Shown here: positions 1 through 12,278 of the stretch, piece by piece | Layout of the letters: the number at the start of each line of letters is the position of its first letter | Position numbering within the stretch: the stretch's first letter is position 1 | Assembly (NCBI GenBank): GCA_002914845.1 | Contig: JXTC01000043.1 | Span: 116,142-180,141 of the forward strand | Direction: 5' to 3' | Origin: Trema orientale | Taxonomy: Eukaryota; Streptophyta; Magnoliopsida; Rosales; Cannabaceae | DNA length: 64,000 nucleotides | Notes under the pieces: generated by a model | Told to the model about the DNA's origin: nothing | Database searches by the model: none | What the model saw: the letters and a program-made list of their open reading frames with translations, nothing else | Program-made: the position numbers and the translations under genes

Positions 1-630
1 TCTCACTTATATTTCTGTCCGTATTACAGGTAATCTGTAAATTTCTCTAATTTTATCACACTATGCTTTCTTCTCTGTTTTCGATTTCTATATACTCATA
101 TTATATACACATGTCTAGAGTTGTTTGTACAGAGTCATACGCTTTAATTACTCAAAATATTTTCTTATTCTTATCGGAAATTAGTACAATTTTTCTATGA
201 GCTCAATTTACTGCATGAAAAGAGAGCAAACATATCCAAAATGACCAAGAACTTCCGATTGGATTTATAATGTTGTGGCCTTAGCAAGTCCTCAGGAACC
301 ATAGAAGCAATGATCTATGTCAGATTACTATCTTATTTATAAAGCATAGTAGCTAATCTGTTGAAAGAACATTATTTTTTCCTTTTTCCTACGTATATTA
401 AAGGGGTCAAACAAGGGAGCATATTAATTTTTCTGTGTATATGTTTATGTTTCTAATGGAGATAAGATATAATCTCAAGATATATACCATTTCTCTTTTA
501 CAAAGCATTTCTGAGATATATACCAAAGATAAACTTGTCCACATTTCTCTTTTCTCAGGAAATACAATCTAAGTTTTATATCTGGTCTGTTACAAGTTAC
601 AATGAAATGAAATTATTGAAAACTTATGTG

Positions 631-670
<40 letters not shown>

Positions 671-1340
671 GATTTTAGTCATGACATATTGTTCTAATGT
701 TCTTTCCGTCGAAGATGCAAGCTTGATTTCATGCTGAAGCGCCATTCTTTTTTAGGAACACAAATTTGCTTAAATTGAACAACCAACTTCTTTATGGCCT
801 ACAAGTTTGCTTGGAGATCAGGTAGTATTAATTTCTTAAAAACAAAAAATTAACAAGAGTAGTTCTTCATTCTGAAGTTTAATTTTAGTGTAAGGTTGCC
901 ATGTGTTGCAAAAGTACGTTGGAGATTGGTGATATGCATCTTACCATTTTCTTATGTTCATAAACGTACAAACAATGTTAAAGAGTATGTTCCGGTTATT
1001 CAAATTGTTATTAAGTATAAAGTACTTTTTATTATCTACTTGGCATAAATGGCTCACCCCCTTCTTTTCCACTATCAGATGGTGTTCAGAGTAATTTGGA
1101 AGCTGAAGAGTGAAGAGTGGTTGGACCGTATTTTCCAAGGATTTGTCGAGCACGGTGCATTTGGTTGGCCTTTAGATCGTATTTGTTAATACACTTATTT
1201 GAGTTGGGCGTGTATTATTAATATGCAAAGTGTGGGCTGTAATTATTATAGAAAAGGACTTTTAACTATCTATTTCTGGATCATATAACTATGGAGATGT
1301 TTTGGAATTATTATTTTCAAATTAAAATATAGTGCTGCAG
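1..1340. other. Intergenic, possible 3' end of an upstream plus-strand gene
   Basis: No convincing gene. A weak candidate for a terminal exon lies at 1079-1113 on the plus strand: a pyrimidine-rich tract ending in CAG is followed by a short frame (DGVQSNLEAEE) and a stop. No matching upstream exons were found, so this is speculation. The stretch also holds a CT microsatellite (632-666). Confidence 0.25.
632..666. repeat. (CT)n microsatellite
   Basis: About 17 uninterrupted CT dinucleotides, read directly from the sequence. Confidence 0.95.
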
Positions 1341-2303
1341 AAATCATAAAAACTATCTGACTATCTCACATGCTTAGTGCAATGTGCGATTTACAATCAA
1401 TTTTACGAATAACAAAGTAATCTTTTTAATTAACAAATTGTGTCAAATTCTAGTAATTGGAAGAAAAAAGATTAATTCAGTTAATCTTCATGAAAAAGTC
1501 TGACATTTCCTATATGTATATATGCATGTTCCTTTTCAAGTTCATTGTTTGTGTTTGATGCCATGTTTAATTATTTTTCTTCTTAAATTCAATTTCTGCT
1601 CCAAACCTCATTATTTTATTATTATGAGTGATTTCGGTTAAGATGTGAGAAAGATGTACCTTTCGTATTTTGAGGGGGAATAAAATGGCCTGAATTCTAA
1701 CCAAATTTGATGAGGATGGAATATTGTTCTTTTCGAAACGTTAGATCATAAATCAAGCGTTTTGCCTAAACTCAAAGATATCCTTGAGTAAATTTTCCTT
1801 CCTGATTATAATCAACTTAACCTCTAAGTAATATGGTACATCCAACACAAAACTACTCATTTTATTCTCTTATTTTTCAGATTAGGCCAATCAACGATTT
1901 GTCGGTGTTCTTAGGCAAACATATGGCATCCAAGTCGGGCGCCGAACAAAGTATAATATGGAAGGAACCAGAAGAGAACTGATTGTTAGGGAACTACAAG
2001 ACTTTTTAAATACTAAATATATTCAGTTATTAGCTCAGTTCAAAAATGAATGACAGAATCAATCATATTCCAAATTAGGGGGAGTTTCAACCCAAAAGCC
2101 TCAATCCAGCCCCAGTCCATATAGATACTATTCCATTTTCTGTCTTAGAATGTGAAAATTTCAGCTCTCGCTCCAATTTATCGCACGAAGATCACCGAAA
2201 CTATCTGTCCGAGATGCCACATTATGCATCCAAAATGAAGAGATTAACCTAGCCTGTCAGTTTACTTCAGAAAAAAAATTGCAGGGAAAACCCATGCGAA
2301 AAG
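1341..2303 (-). repeat. 3' flank of the glucosidase II beta gene, duplicated at 16,600-17,469
   Basis: From the shared string TCTCACATGCTTAGTGCAAT (about 1,365 here, about 16,643 in the second copy) onward, this non-coding stretch aligns collinearly with 16,600-17,469. Shared blocks include GATTTGTCGGTGTTCTTAGG and the run ending CAGCCCCAGTCCATATAGAT. It probably holds the 3' UTR and downstream region of the minus-strand gene. Similarity fades before about 1,340, which marks one boundary of the duplicated segment. Confidence 0.8.
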
Positions 2304-5300
2304 TCAAAGCTCGTCATGGTTTTGTGGTTGTTCCTTGTTCATCAAGTCTAGTTTATGTTGTAGTTCCTACCAAATCAACATCAATCCAGTCCATCAGTAA
2401 TTAGACAATTAGCGATGGAGAAAGTGGTTCACGTTCCAAAATATATGGTAATCATACCTTGAGTTTTTCCTCGACGCATAGGACCGGCGTGGATAGCAAT
2501 GCTACATATCTGCCATGACAAACAGAACATTAAAACAAATTTGGAAGAGAGAAAATAGTACATTTATATATAGATAACACACACATTAGAGAGAGAGAGA
2601 GGGAGTTCTTACTCGCAACGGCTCGGTTCATCTACGTCAGTAATCTCATTTTTCAATCCACATCTAAGCTTAACCTGAAGGAGAAATATATGCAGATATG
2701 TGTAAGAAAAGAACTAAATACTAAAAAATTACAATTTACAAAACCGAAAATGGTCATGTTTCTGTCCTACGAAAATCCTTTTTCGAAGCACAGAATAAAA
2801 TGGGTCGACTATATTTACTGACCTATTCTACAAAACAACTCCATTGATTTAAAACAAAAACAGAACGAAAAAGTAATCGAATTCCAAAAGTACAACGTGT
2901 AATACGAAAAAAGACGACTATAAGTACCTTCAAACTTCTATCAGGTCCATTCCAGCATTTATCACCATTTGAAAAGATCATGACTCTGTATGAATCCTCA
3001 AATTTGTCCCATTGCCTAGTTACAGGCAAAAATATATACGAAATAAATCAGATGGGAGCAAACAACAAAGCAAATAACTTAAAATTTAGGAAATTATACA
3101 TAAATAGAAATACAAATAAAAATCTATCACAAGATTCACAAGACATGAAACGCTGATAAAGAATAATAAGACAAGCAACAAACTCTTAAATAAAATTAAA
3201 AAGCAATGCAGGAATGATAAAGAAGAAATCAATTGATTGGACTAGTACCATAAGTCAGAACCATGACTAATCATCCCAAAGAGCATTTGCTCTCTTATTA
3301 ACAAGAGGAAAATTTCTCGAAACAATTTGATTAATAGTGTGACGCAGAAAATCAGATTGAAATACCTCCAATAGGGTAATACAAAAAAAAAAAGAAGGGG
3401 GGTATCAAACATCTATTCTTACTTTCCTTTCCTTTTAAAATTGCTAAGGTCCAAGACTTGGATTATACATTTCACAAAAGAAAATAATGTTTGAGTTTAA
3501 ACCCAATGTAAAATTTCATGATTTTTCCAAGGCCCAAGATCCAAGAAAATCGAAACTTTTTAATGTTGAGTTAACCAGCGTAATCCCAAATTCATACCCT
3601 CTTTTATTTAGTACCTATTAGATGATTGAATCAATGGTTTACTTATTAATTTATTGAATTGCTTATGGAATATTATTCATTTATGTAACAAAATAATATC
3701 ATAGCCTATACGGATAAACGACATAAGAAGAGACACCTACCCCAAACGAGTTGTGCTGTGTCCGTCCACCTGTGAAGCTTGTTTATATGGGCACACTTTG
3801 TAAACGTACCTGAACCAAGAATTTTAGAAGCCCAAAGGTGAGTTTCATTAAATGTATCAAATCTAAAACTCCCAAACTATCTAGATTACATTATGAAGAA
3901 AAAGAAAATAATAAATTATATTACTTGCTCTCCTTGCTTTCAAAACATTGACCATAGAACGAGTAGAACTCCTTATCTACTCCTGAAATTTACACACCGA
4001 GTTTAGATGTCAAATCAAGCCAACAACATACTTTTACCATAAAGCAAAATTTCTAAGCCATAATTACCAATGCCAGCTAATTCATACTACTAACCGAAAT
4101 CATGCTTTTGCTTTTGTGTCAAACTTGATATTCTCGACTGTATTTTAGACAACTTGGCACTGGACTCATCATATTCCTTGCGCACACGAGCAGCATCTAA
4201 GGAAGCCAAGATGCACATAAGACCTTCCGATACTACTATTTCCAACATTAAAATCAAAAATAACAGAACTCTTTGCTTCTACCTGACTGATTGACTGGAG
4301 TCTGGAATATATTAACAACCTGGAGAATGTTCCGCACCTTTTGTTGTATCGTCTCCAACCAAGAAGGATTACTTGTGGTTGTTACGTCTAAAATGTAGTT
4401 AGATAGATTGCAGTAAACATGAGTTATAAATCTGGCTAATCATAGCCAGAGTTATTAAATAAAATACACACATTAGATTAGCTTAGAACAAATAGTTTTA
4501 TACCTGAAAAATCAGATTCAGTGTCTGAGTCATATTTGTATGAAGAACTAGAATCTAAGGGATCCTCCTCTTTAAAGTCATCTTCTACCTCATCCTCTGT
4601 AACATCGTCATCATATTTTTGATGTTCATCATCAGTTTCAGAAGCATAGCCATCATCTTGATCGTCATGTGTACTGTCCTTTGGCAGCTCTTCAGTGTTT
4701 TCATCAGCTTCATGATTATCATCTTTTTCAGCATTGGCATCCTCTGTTTGCTTCCCAGTGTTTTCTCCTGTCCAGCGAGAAGCAACAAGTCGACCCAGTT
4801 CTTCCCTTGACAATCCCTCAGTATTTTCAGATATATCATTGCCCTAAAGATACCAAGGAAGCAAACAGCAATAAACTCAAAGCAAAAGATAATCTCCTTC
4901 AAAATAGAAAGCAGAAGACAAAAGAGAGATACTAATTAGGACAGCAAAGTCAAACTTAACAAGGACCGAGGAACTTCAACAACTAATCTTTAAAATTCCA
5001 AAGAAGTCCAAAAGAATATTACAACTCTGAAAAAAAAAAAAAAAAAGAAAAAAGATAACTATGCGGATCACAGAATGTACCCCAATCTGTTAACATATGA
5101 GTGAGAATTTTGCAAAGAATTAGCATCATCCATTTAATAGTTTCCATAACTCCTAAGTTGCCGATATTTAAATAGTATAACCACCATAGAAAAATCTATA
5201 CTTTAAATCATCAATCACAGGACTACTGGTTTACTGTTTCAGTGTTCTTATGCCTTGAAGTTTTGGTCTAAAAGAAGGTATTATAAGACATAGCAAGCCA

Positions 5301-8300
5301 ATAATCATCCTCTTACTTATCATCCCTGTCCCACTTATAACTTTTAACAAAGTCCCATGTTACAGGGCACTATAACTTACTGTATCAGTGACTTTATCAG
5401 TAGACACCTTGCTTCCAACATCAGTTCCAGTTTCAGATGTAGCTGAGGACTCTTCTATCTCTTGAGTGGTGTGCTACATTGAGAGAGGGACATTGATGTA
5501 GGACAGGTATTAAAAATAAAAATAAAAATAACAAAAAGAAAGAAAGAAAGTTTGAGTTATTCTAAATAATTGTAATAATTTCATAAACAGGTCTAACAAT
5601 GTTTGATATAGCTAGCCCCTATATATAGATAGGCAACTCAACTAAGCTTATTATAACAACTCAAAATCAGATAAAACCTGCATATAAATACTTTAAAAAT
5701 ATGAAAACAGGACTATTATCACTTTCTAAATTTTCGAGTAAGTTCGTAAAGCAAAATCTTGGTAGCCATTAGACATGTTTAGAATCATGTAAGAATCTAA
5801 TAAACAAGCATGAAGCATCAGTACTGCAGATAAAAGTAAAAAAGCACAAAGCCTTAGCTACCTGTTCTACACCGTGAACAGAGGACCTTCCATTTGTAGA
5901 AGCATCATCATGTTCAACTTCTGCATCTAAATCATCATGGTCATTCACAGCATCCTATTAAAAAAAGGTTCAACGTGAGAAGTAGGAGGAGGAAAATATT
6001 TAAAAGTGCAGTGGATAGAGTTTATAACCAGAGACTAATGTCAAGCAACAAAAATAGATATTCTAAAGGCTACAATCACAAATGACAACAGGACATCAAC
6101 AAGTTCCAGCTTGTAATTGCAGATTAGTAGAGACAGAGGTTCAAAAGGTTACAACACAAATGACACAAGGACATAGAGAGAGAGAGAGACAGAGAGACAG
6201 AGAGACAGGGAGTAAATTTACTAAAAAAACTAAAAAACTATCATAACCTGATCCAAAGGAGAATCCTCTATAAGGCCTATGTTATCGTCATCTTTGCTTA
6301 TTGTTTCGGCTTCATCATTTGCTTTCTCTACACCTTCAACATTTTCCTGCTTAGCCTCCTCCGCAATTTTGCTTTTCTCCTCAGCTTCTTTCTTCTCCTT
6401 CTCTTCTTTTTCTTTCTGCAAACGTTCCTTCTCCTCTGCCTTATCTATTTGTTCTTTATGCTCTGAGGTGAAAAGTAACGTTAGATATTTCCCATAAGAT
6501 GCAACAAGATCAAAAATTATAACTTGGTACATGTGCAATAAAGTACTTGCAGCATCAGAATACGGTTAAGGTACCATCATAATGACAAATTAATAAGACA
6601 GCCTCAAGTATTTCATACTATGTTAAACTTCCATGAATACACCACCGTGCTTTAATATTAATTGCTGAAAGGTATTATCAAAGGAGAGATATAAGAATAA
6701 GCAGTGTTTAAGGGGGAAAAAAAAGGGAGGGGGCGGGGGGGGTGGAGAAGAGCATAGAGCCAGAAAGATTTTCAATATATTGTGTTTCCTTATTCCCAAA
6801 TTTCAAGTAACTGTTGTATCCTATATGCAAATATAAAAGTGGTGAATTATGCAGTAAGTTGATTATCATTTACCAAGACTCAATCAACTGATCATAACAG
6901 AAGAAAAAAGAAACAGCCAATTCTTTTTTCCTTCAAGGCTTCATCAATTAGATGATAACGTACGAATAGATATTTATAAATCCAAATACAATACAGCTTT
7001 CATTTTCCTTGCTGCCCAACCAGGTGACTTCCGTAGTTGGTTTCAAACTTTGGAGAAAAACACACAGACAAGCTGTAGTTTTTACACATAAAAACTTAAG
7101 CAACAGGTCAAAAATGGTTGTCCTCAAAATTCAAGGGTCCCTTCATAAGGAAAAAGGGTGGTCTCCTGAAATATCCATTCAGGATTCAATATAATGAGAC
7201 CCTCTTATAGAAGCCCCGATGAAACTTGTAATCTGTTTGTAATGTCAAAACATTATTTCCACAACTACCCAAAAAAGCACATCCATCAAATTGTAAATTA
7301 TGATGATGATGATGATGTACACTTTCAATTCATACAAATTTTAGTCAATATAAAAAATCATTTCATTAGCAACCCATGAACTTGAGCATCAGAAGTTCAT
7401 TAAAATTTACTTAAGGCACCTTTTGATCCAATATATTGAAAGTTTTTCCCTTCTCAGAATATCACCATGTTCTTACTGTAGTCACATCCGTTGACATAAA
7501 AAATAGAAAGTCTCTCACAATATAATGAAACAAGTAGGAGCATAACATATTAAAAGATGCTGAACTATCCGCAAATCAAAATAAATTTTTTACAACCTAT
7601 GGATTATGGCAAAGGTCGTAACTAAAAACTTAGTTAAAACACGTACAAACACTATACCACGTAACACAAAAAATTATACCTTTAAGCTGCTGGACTAGTA
7701 CTCGAAGCGTTTTCTCTTCATTTTGCAGCTTTGATAGTTCCATCTCATCCTTGGCTATAGCTTCTTTTGCTCGTTCAACTTCCTGCTTTCGTATTGCAAC
7801 ACCCTCTTGAAAAGTTGCAATTTTTCTCGTCAGTTTGTCTCTGGCCACTTTTCCAGCCTCCCAACACGTATTTGGGCACTTTACTTTATCATCGTACTCA
7901 TCACTCCCATCACAGCAGTCTGAGATTGATGAGTAGTTAATGTCATAATGAATTGGAGCAGAACAAAGTGTCTATTCTAGCTAAAAACAACAGTGCAATA
8001 AAGATATTAGAATTCTGAGCTACCAGCCAATTACATTTCAATGAATTCAGCGGGAAAAGAAGTCTCTTACCATCAAATTTCATATATCTTTTTCATAAGA
8101 CCTTCTCTAATCAATGAGTATACATTGATAAGATTACATAGTTTATATTAAAAGAACACATTTCTCTCTGAACAAAGTACAAAACTGGCTTTTGATTCCC
8201 AACAAGTCATAGAAAACAGGAATTTCAAAGCCGACATTGATGTAGTGAACCTACTTACCGCATATCCCATCATTCACTCTAGAAGAGTACAACACTAGAG

Positions 8301-9012
8301 GAACATGTCCTGCATTTCGACAGTAAAATCTTCCATTTGGGCAAGCAGATGTACCTACAAGCACAACCCACCAAAAAACATGCTTTATACTCAAATTTTG
8401 AAGAGATATTTTTCCAAAAATCAAAGCAGAGATCACATAGACACACCCAACATTAAGAATAAAAGAACCAAAGTCAATAACGTAAATTGAACAAAAGTAC
8501 GAAAACAGAGAAATCTTCATCTAATATGGATCACAACAAAGCCCTCCAAATAGGAACACAAGACTAATCCCGTGTTTTGATAAATACCCAAATTCAGATA
8601 TAAATAAAAGGAGAAAAAGAAGTGGGGAGCGCAATGGAGGAAGATGATACCAGGTTCATCGGTGCCATCAGGGCAATCGCAGAAGTTATCGTTGAGTTGG
8701 GTCTTGCTGAATTTCTTGGATCCATCTTTACATTTTATGGATTCGGACGACTTGTAGTATTTCTCATCTGGGTATTTATTAAAACGGATACATCAATCAT
8801 TCTTCGACCATATCTATACATATAGAAATATACATACAGATATATATGTGTGTACACATATATTTGAAAAAAAAAAAAGTGGGAAATGAAAATGGGAATG
8901 GACCTTCAGGAGCGATTCCGATGTATTTGGGAGGAGATGAGGCTGATCTGACGATGGAAGCTGCACTTAAAACGCAGAGCACAACCCAAAACACCACGAT
9001 TCTTAGCTTCAT
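2304..9012 (-). CDS. Glucosidase II beta subunit (PRKCSH-type), 16 coding exons
   Basis: Non-catalytic subunit of ER glucosidase II, which with the alpha subunit trims glucose from N-glycans during glycoprotein quality control. Exons read on the minus strand: 8904-9012, 8651-8767, 8259-8354, 7680-7919, 6248-6462, 5862-5954, 5381-5473, 4504-4843, 4283-4387, 4095-4196, 3925-3982, 3741-3809, 2928-3015, 2613-2674, 2458-2509, 2304-2366. All introns are GT-AG and all phases match, giving 633 residues, close to the plant family length. Visible in order: a signal peptide ([19 protein letters not shown]); cysteine-rich LDLa-like repeats at about 40-100 ([23 protein letters not shown]); a Glu/Lys coiled coil at about 115-240; a very acidic stretch at about 340-430; and an MRH lectin domain at about 505-610. 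The expected mannose contacts are present (KQA, GPDRS, DEPS, CEY). The protein ends in HDEL, the ER-retrieval signal. No lesion was seen. Equivalent to Arabidopsis PSL4 by family. Confidence 0.95.
6719..6745. other. G-rich tract in intron 5 of the glucosidase II beta gene
   Basis: Runs of 3, 5 and 8 G separated by short spacers on the plus strand, so C-rich in the transcript. Third copy has a comparable G-rich tract at about 50,120-50,150; the second copy does not. It could form a G-quadruplex in the non-transcribed orientation, which is inference only. Confidence 0.5.
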
Positions 9013-9420
9013 TCTTTGCTAACTGGCCTTAATACTCACTGAAATTCGCTTATGTATATATATCGTATGAAGCCTAAAATTCTACTAGAACTGTAATCGT
9101 TCTTCTTCACCCATTCATCGAATCCGCCATGTATGAATACGGAGAGAGAGAGAGAGAGTAGCAGTAAGGGGAGCTGGTAAGGAAGGAGGAGGAGAAGAAG
9201 GTTGATTAGCAAACGACGTCGCTGGGTCAATATTTGTCTCGCTTTTAAAAACGACGCCGTCTCTTTTGCCTTCCGTGATAAATGTGATGCAACGCACCAC
9301 TGGTCGTTCATTCATTTTGAGCAACATGTACGTGTCGTTTTCTTCGTAAAAGAGGCATGTCGTTTGGTATTCACTGAAATTTGCTCATATATGCTCATGT
9401 ACACTTTATAAGGATGATAA
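9013..9420 (-). promoter_or_regulatory. Promoter and leader region of the glucosidase II beta gene
   Basis: Upstream of the ATG at 9012, a TATATATA run lies at about 9055-9063 and a CT-rich leader (AG on the plus strand) at about 9142-9159. A short upstream frame (MADSMNG, 9107-9130) lies between them and would count only if transcription starts above the CT tract. The palindrome CGACGTCG (9214-9221) has an ACGT core of the kind bound by plant bZIP factors. It is kept in all copies of the locus, which may reflect only shared ancestry. A link to unfolded-protein-response control is inferred from the ER function. Confidence 0.5.
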
Positions 9421-9638
9421 TCAAGCATTTATTTTTTATTTTTTAACTGGATTTTTTTTAGCCGGCTATAATAATTTAATTAGTTAAAAATAATAATAAT
9501 AATAAATACACATTACTGAATATTCTTTTTTTCTCTAACTTTTATCACGAAAAAATGTATGATGAATTTTAATTGGACAAAAAAAAAAATCTACAAATAG
9601 ATAAAAAAAAATACCTACTAAAGTGAGGCCCATTGTTT

Positions 9639-9812
9639 AAAGTCTAAAATTCACTTAGAACTATTATTAGTTCTTCTTCACTCATTCATCGGATCATCTA
9701 TATGAAGATGTACAGAGAGAGAGAGAGAAAGAGAGGCATTAAGGAAAAAGAGAAGAATGTTGATTACTAAACGATGTCGTTTGGTCAATATTTACTTAGA
9801 AATTTCAATAAA
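9639..9812 (-). repeat. Decayed promoter-only copy of the glucosidase II beta upstream region
   Basis: This block repeats, with many substitutions, the order of elements seen at about 9075-9240: TCTAAAATTC, GTTCTTCTTCACTCATTCAT, an AG-repeat tract, GTTGATTACTAAACGATGTC, and GGTCAATATTT. No exon follows on the minus strand side, so it is an extra copy of the promoter alone, in tandem with the real promoter and about 0.56 kb further upstream. Confidence 0.75.
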
Positions 9813-10129
9813 TATGCTCCAAATATACTACTTTTTATCTCATATATTTTTTTAGATAAATGTTCTTAAAATATGACTATACCAACCTAAAAAGATTTAA
9901 TTATCCAAAAAAATATTTTCTAAGCTTCTTCATTTCTTTTTCTCCTTCTCTATACTTCTATACCTTCTCTCAACTCCATAAAAGAGGGATTTTTCAAATA
10001 TAACAATTTTTCATCCAGAAATAATCTGTGCCTAAATTTTTATTTAACTTTAGGTTGAATTACGTAAAAATAATAATAACAATAATAATTTTGTTCAATT
10101 TCTGAGAATTTATTAAATCTGCAGTGACA
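9813..10129. other. AT-rich intergenic stretch
   Basis: Nothing recognised; T-rich runs and an AATAATAAT tract only. Confidence 0.6.
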
Positions 10130-10610
10130 AGCATGGAAAGTCATCGAATTTTTCGATGAAATTCGATGAACTCAATTATTCTACTTAAAAAAATAACAAG
10201 GCATTAACTCGATATTTTTTAATGGTTACTCGATGGTCATTCGATAGATTATCAAAGTTTGATAGAGGTCAATAATCAAATACCATCAAATAAGGCATTA
10301 AAAACCATCGAAGATCGTACCGAATACCATCAAAAAAGACATCGAACACTATTGGAAATCTCGATAGTATGATGGAAAATTGGATTTACTAACTCGATAG
10401 AATTCGATGCTATTCGATGCTAATCGAGTTAAATTCCAGAGATCACAATATAAGAAAGAGCATCGAATGTGCATCGAAGAAGTATTGAAATTTTGAACAA
10501 ACTTTATATCTAGAAAAACTTAACCACCGGCATAATCAATTGAATTAGTCATCGAATTGCTCAAAAACAATCTAAACGGAATCGAATCTCATCAAATTTT
10601 TTGATGCTTG
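10130..10610. repeat. Imperfect repeat cluster rich in TCGATG / CATCGA
   Basis: The hexamer TCGATG and its complement CATCGA (with one-base variants such as TCGATA) recur many times in about 480 bases, in both orientations and at irregular spacing. No open frame spans it. It resembles the decayed body of a non-autonomous element with subterminal repeats, but no ends or target duplication were found. Confidence 0.55.
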
Positions 10611-11120
10611 CAAAAAATAATAAACTCTACCTTAAATTCTAAATTTTTGATGCTTGTATAAAATATGGATTTGTCAGTTCATTTGCAGCTAGTAATGAAG
10701 GGTCGTGGGTTTATGCTTCGTCTATTGGGTGGATTCGAAGATGAGTTTGAGTTTGAATTAATGAATGGTCCTCTTCCTTAAGACCAATTCGTGCATCTAA
10801 GGTCATATTCGTCTATGCCGGTATGGTGCTCATGTGCTAAAACTTGGAGAATGTGATGGAGGTCCTCTTTGTCTAAAGTAATGGAAATCGAGTCAAGTTT
10901 GAGAGAGAAACTGAGGGATTTGAGTAAAATCTAAAATTAAAATTCAAGTGCACTTTTTTGAGTATTTTTCCCCCATAGATTTTCTAAATTATTGTTAAAT
11001 ACCTTTGTGAAACCAAAACAAGTTTGCAATAGTTAAAAGATTCATTTCAAATTGATTTTCTATGTTTTAAAGTATTCAAAATAAATTTGGAAATCTGAAT
11101 TTGAAAAACAGCAAAAATCT

Positions 11121-12278
11121 TGTTAGAATATGAAAAAATACCAAAATAGAAACCTGTCAAAGTTTAATAGACTATCAACAGGCCAAAAAATATGACTATT
11201 GGAAGCTGTCGGCTCCAACGGCTATATTTTTGGTCGATCAGCTGGCCAACCGAAATGGTCACAAGGAGCAAATAACAGCTACAAACAGTTAATTTTCTTG
11301 GATATCTATATATAGAGCCTTATTTGATAGCACTTAAGACTTGAGCATGAACCTAAATTGATATCCATCTACTCTCGAAGTGTCTTAGCCTATTTTCACA
11401 TCAATTACACTTTCAAATCATATTGAGGCAATCTTAAAAAATCTATAGTACGTTGTTCTCAATTCTCCTAAGCTAAAATTATATTCATTACTTTTGTGAG
11501 AAGAGTTCTTCATTGTGTTCACTCTTGTTTATTGAAAAACTATTTTAGTTGAGATAAAGTTGGTATCGAAGTCATAAATAACCCGTGTATAAGTAAGGTT
11601 GCCACGGGATCTAAACAACCCGTGACTTCGTGAAGTTGGCACCATTGTCTAAATAATTTGTATAAATAAGGCTGGTACCGGAGTCTAAAACATATGAGAT
11701 TAGGCGTAATAGAGTCAGAGTCAAGAATGTTGCAAAGACTAGGGTGTTCCTAAGAAAAATTCATTTCGTTTGAACAATATACGGTCAAACCCATAATCTT
11801 GATCTGATAGTGGAAAGCTCGAAGTAAGTTACCGAGGGCCGAGGACGTGTGCAAACCATCGAGTTTGTTAAACTTCGTAAAAATAGCATTTGCAATCTTT
11901 ATATCCCTATCTTTTTTATTTTTTTACTTTGAGATTGTGCTTGTTTATTTGCTATTTTTACTTATTCTACTTACTGTTTGCACTTTCTAATTGTTTAATT
12001 TGAAAAATTCATAAAAAAGTTTAAAACTTAATTCACCCCTTATTGGGTTAGCTAATCTTAGGACAACAATTAGTATTAGGCTTGGTACACTATTTTAAAG
12101 ATTTAACTGTCTTGAGATGACTAATCCAAATAATTTCTAAAAAATTTCATATGAGGGGTGTTCAACTATTACACCACTATTTTTCAATGGAATCGATTTT
12201 AATTATTGGAAAAGTAAAATGCTTAACATCTTCAATCTTTGGATTTTGATATATGATATATTGTCACTAAAGGTCTAA
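11121..12278 (+). mobile_element. Copia-type LTR with primer-binding-site remnant and gag stub
   Basis: The LTR starts TGTTAGAATATG at 11121 and ends near GGACAACA at 12068 (about 948 bp), with a TATATATAGAGCC promoter-like site at about 11305. Directly after it, ATTAGTATTAGGCTTGG resembles a degraded initiator-methionine tRNA primer site. At 12159-12278 a frame reads FFNGIDFNYWKSKML, typical of the start of Copia gag, and then stops. No pol and no second LTR follow within the window region, so this is a 5' remnant of a dead element. Confidence 0.75.

Noticed and set aside
1079..1113. Terminal exon of an upstream gene (DGVQSNLEAEE)
   Set aside because: Only 11 codons, no supporting upstream exon in the window; kept as a remark only.
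4585..4935. Several overlapping frames on both strands
   Set aside because: Shadows of the acidic exon 8 of the glucosidase II beta gene.
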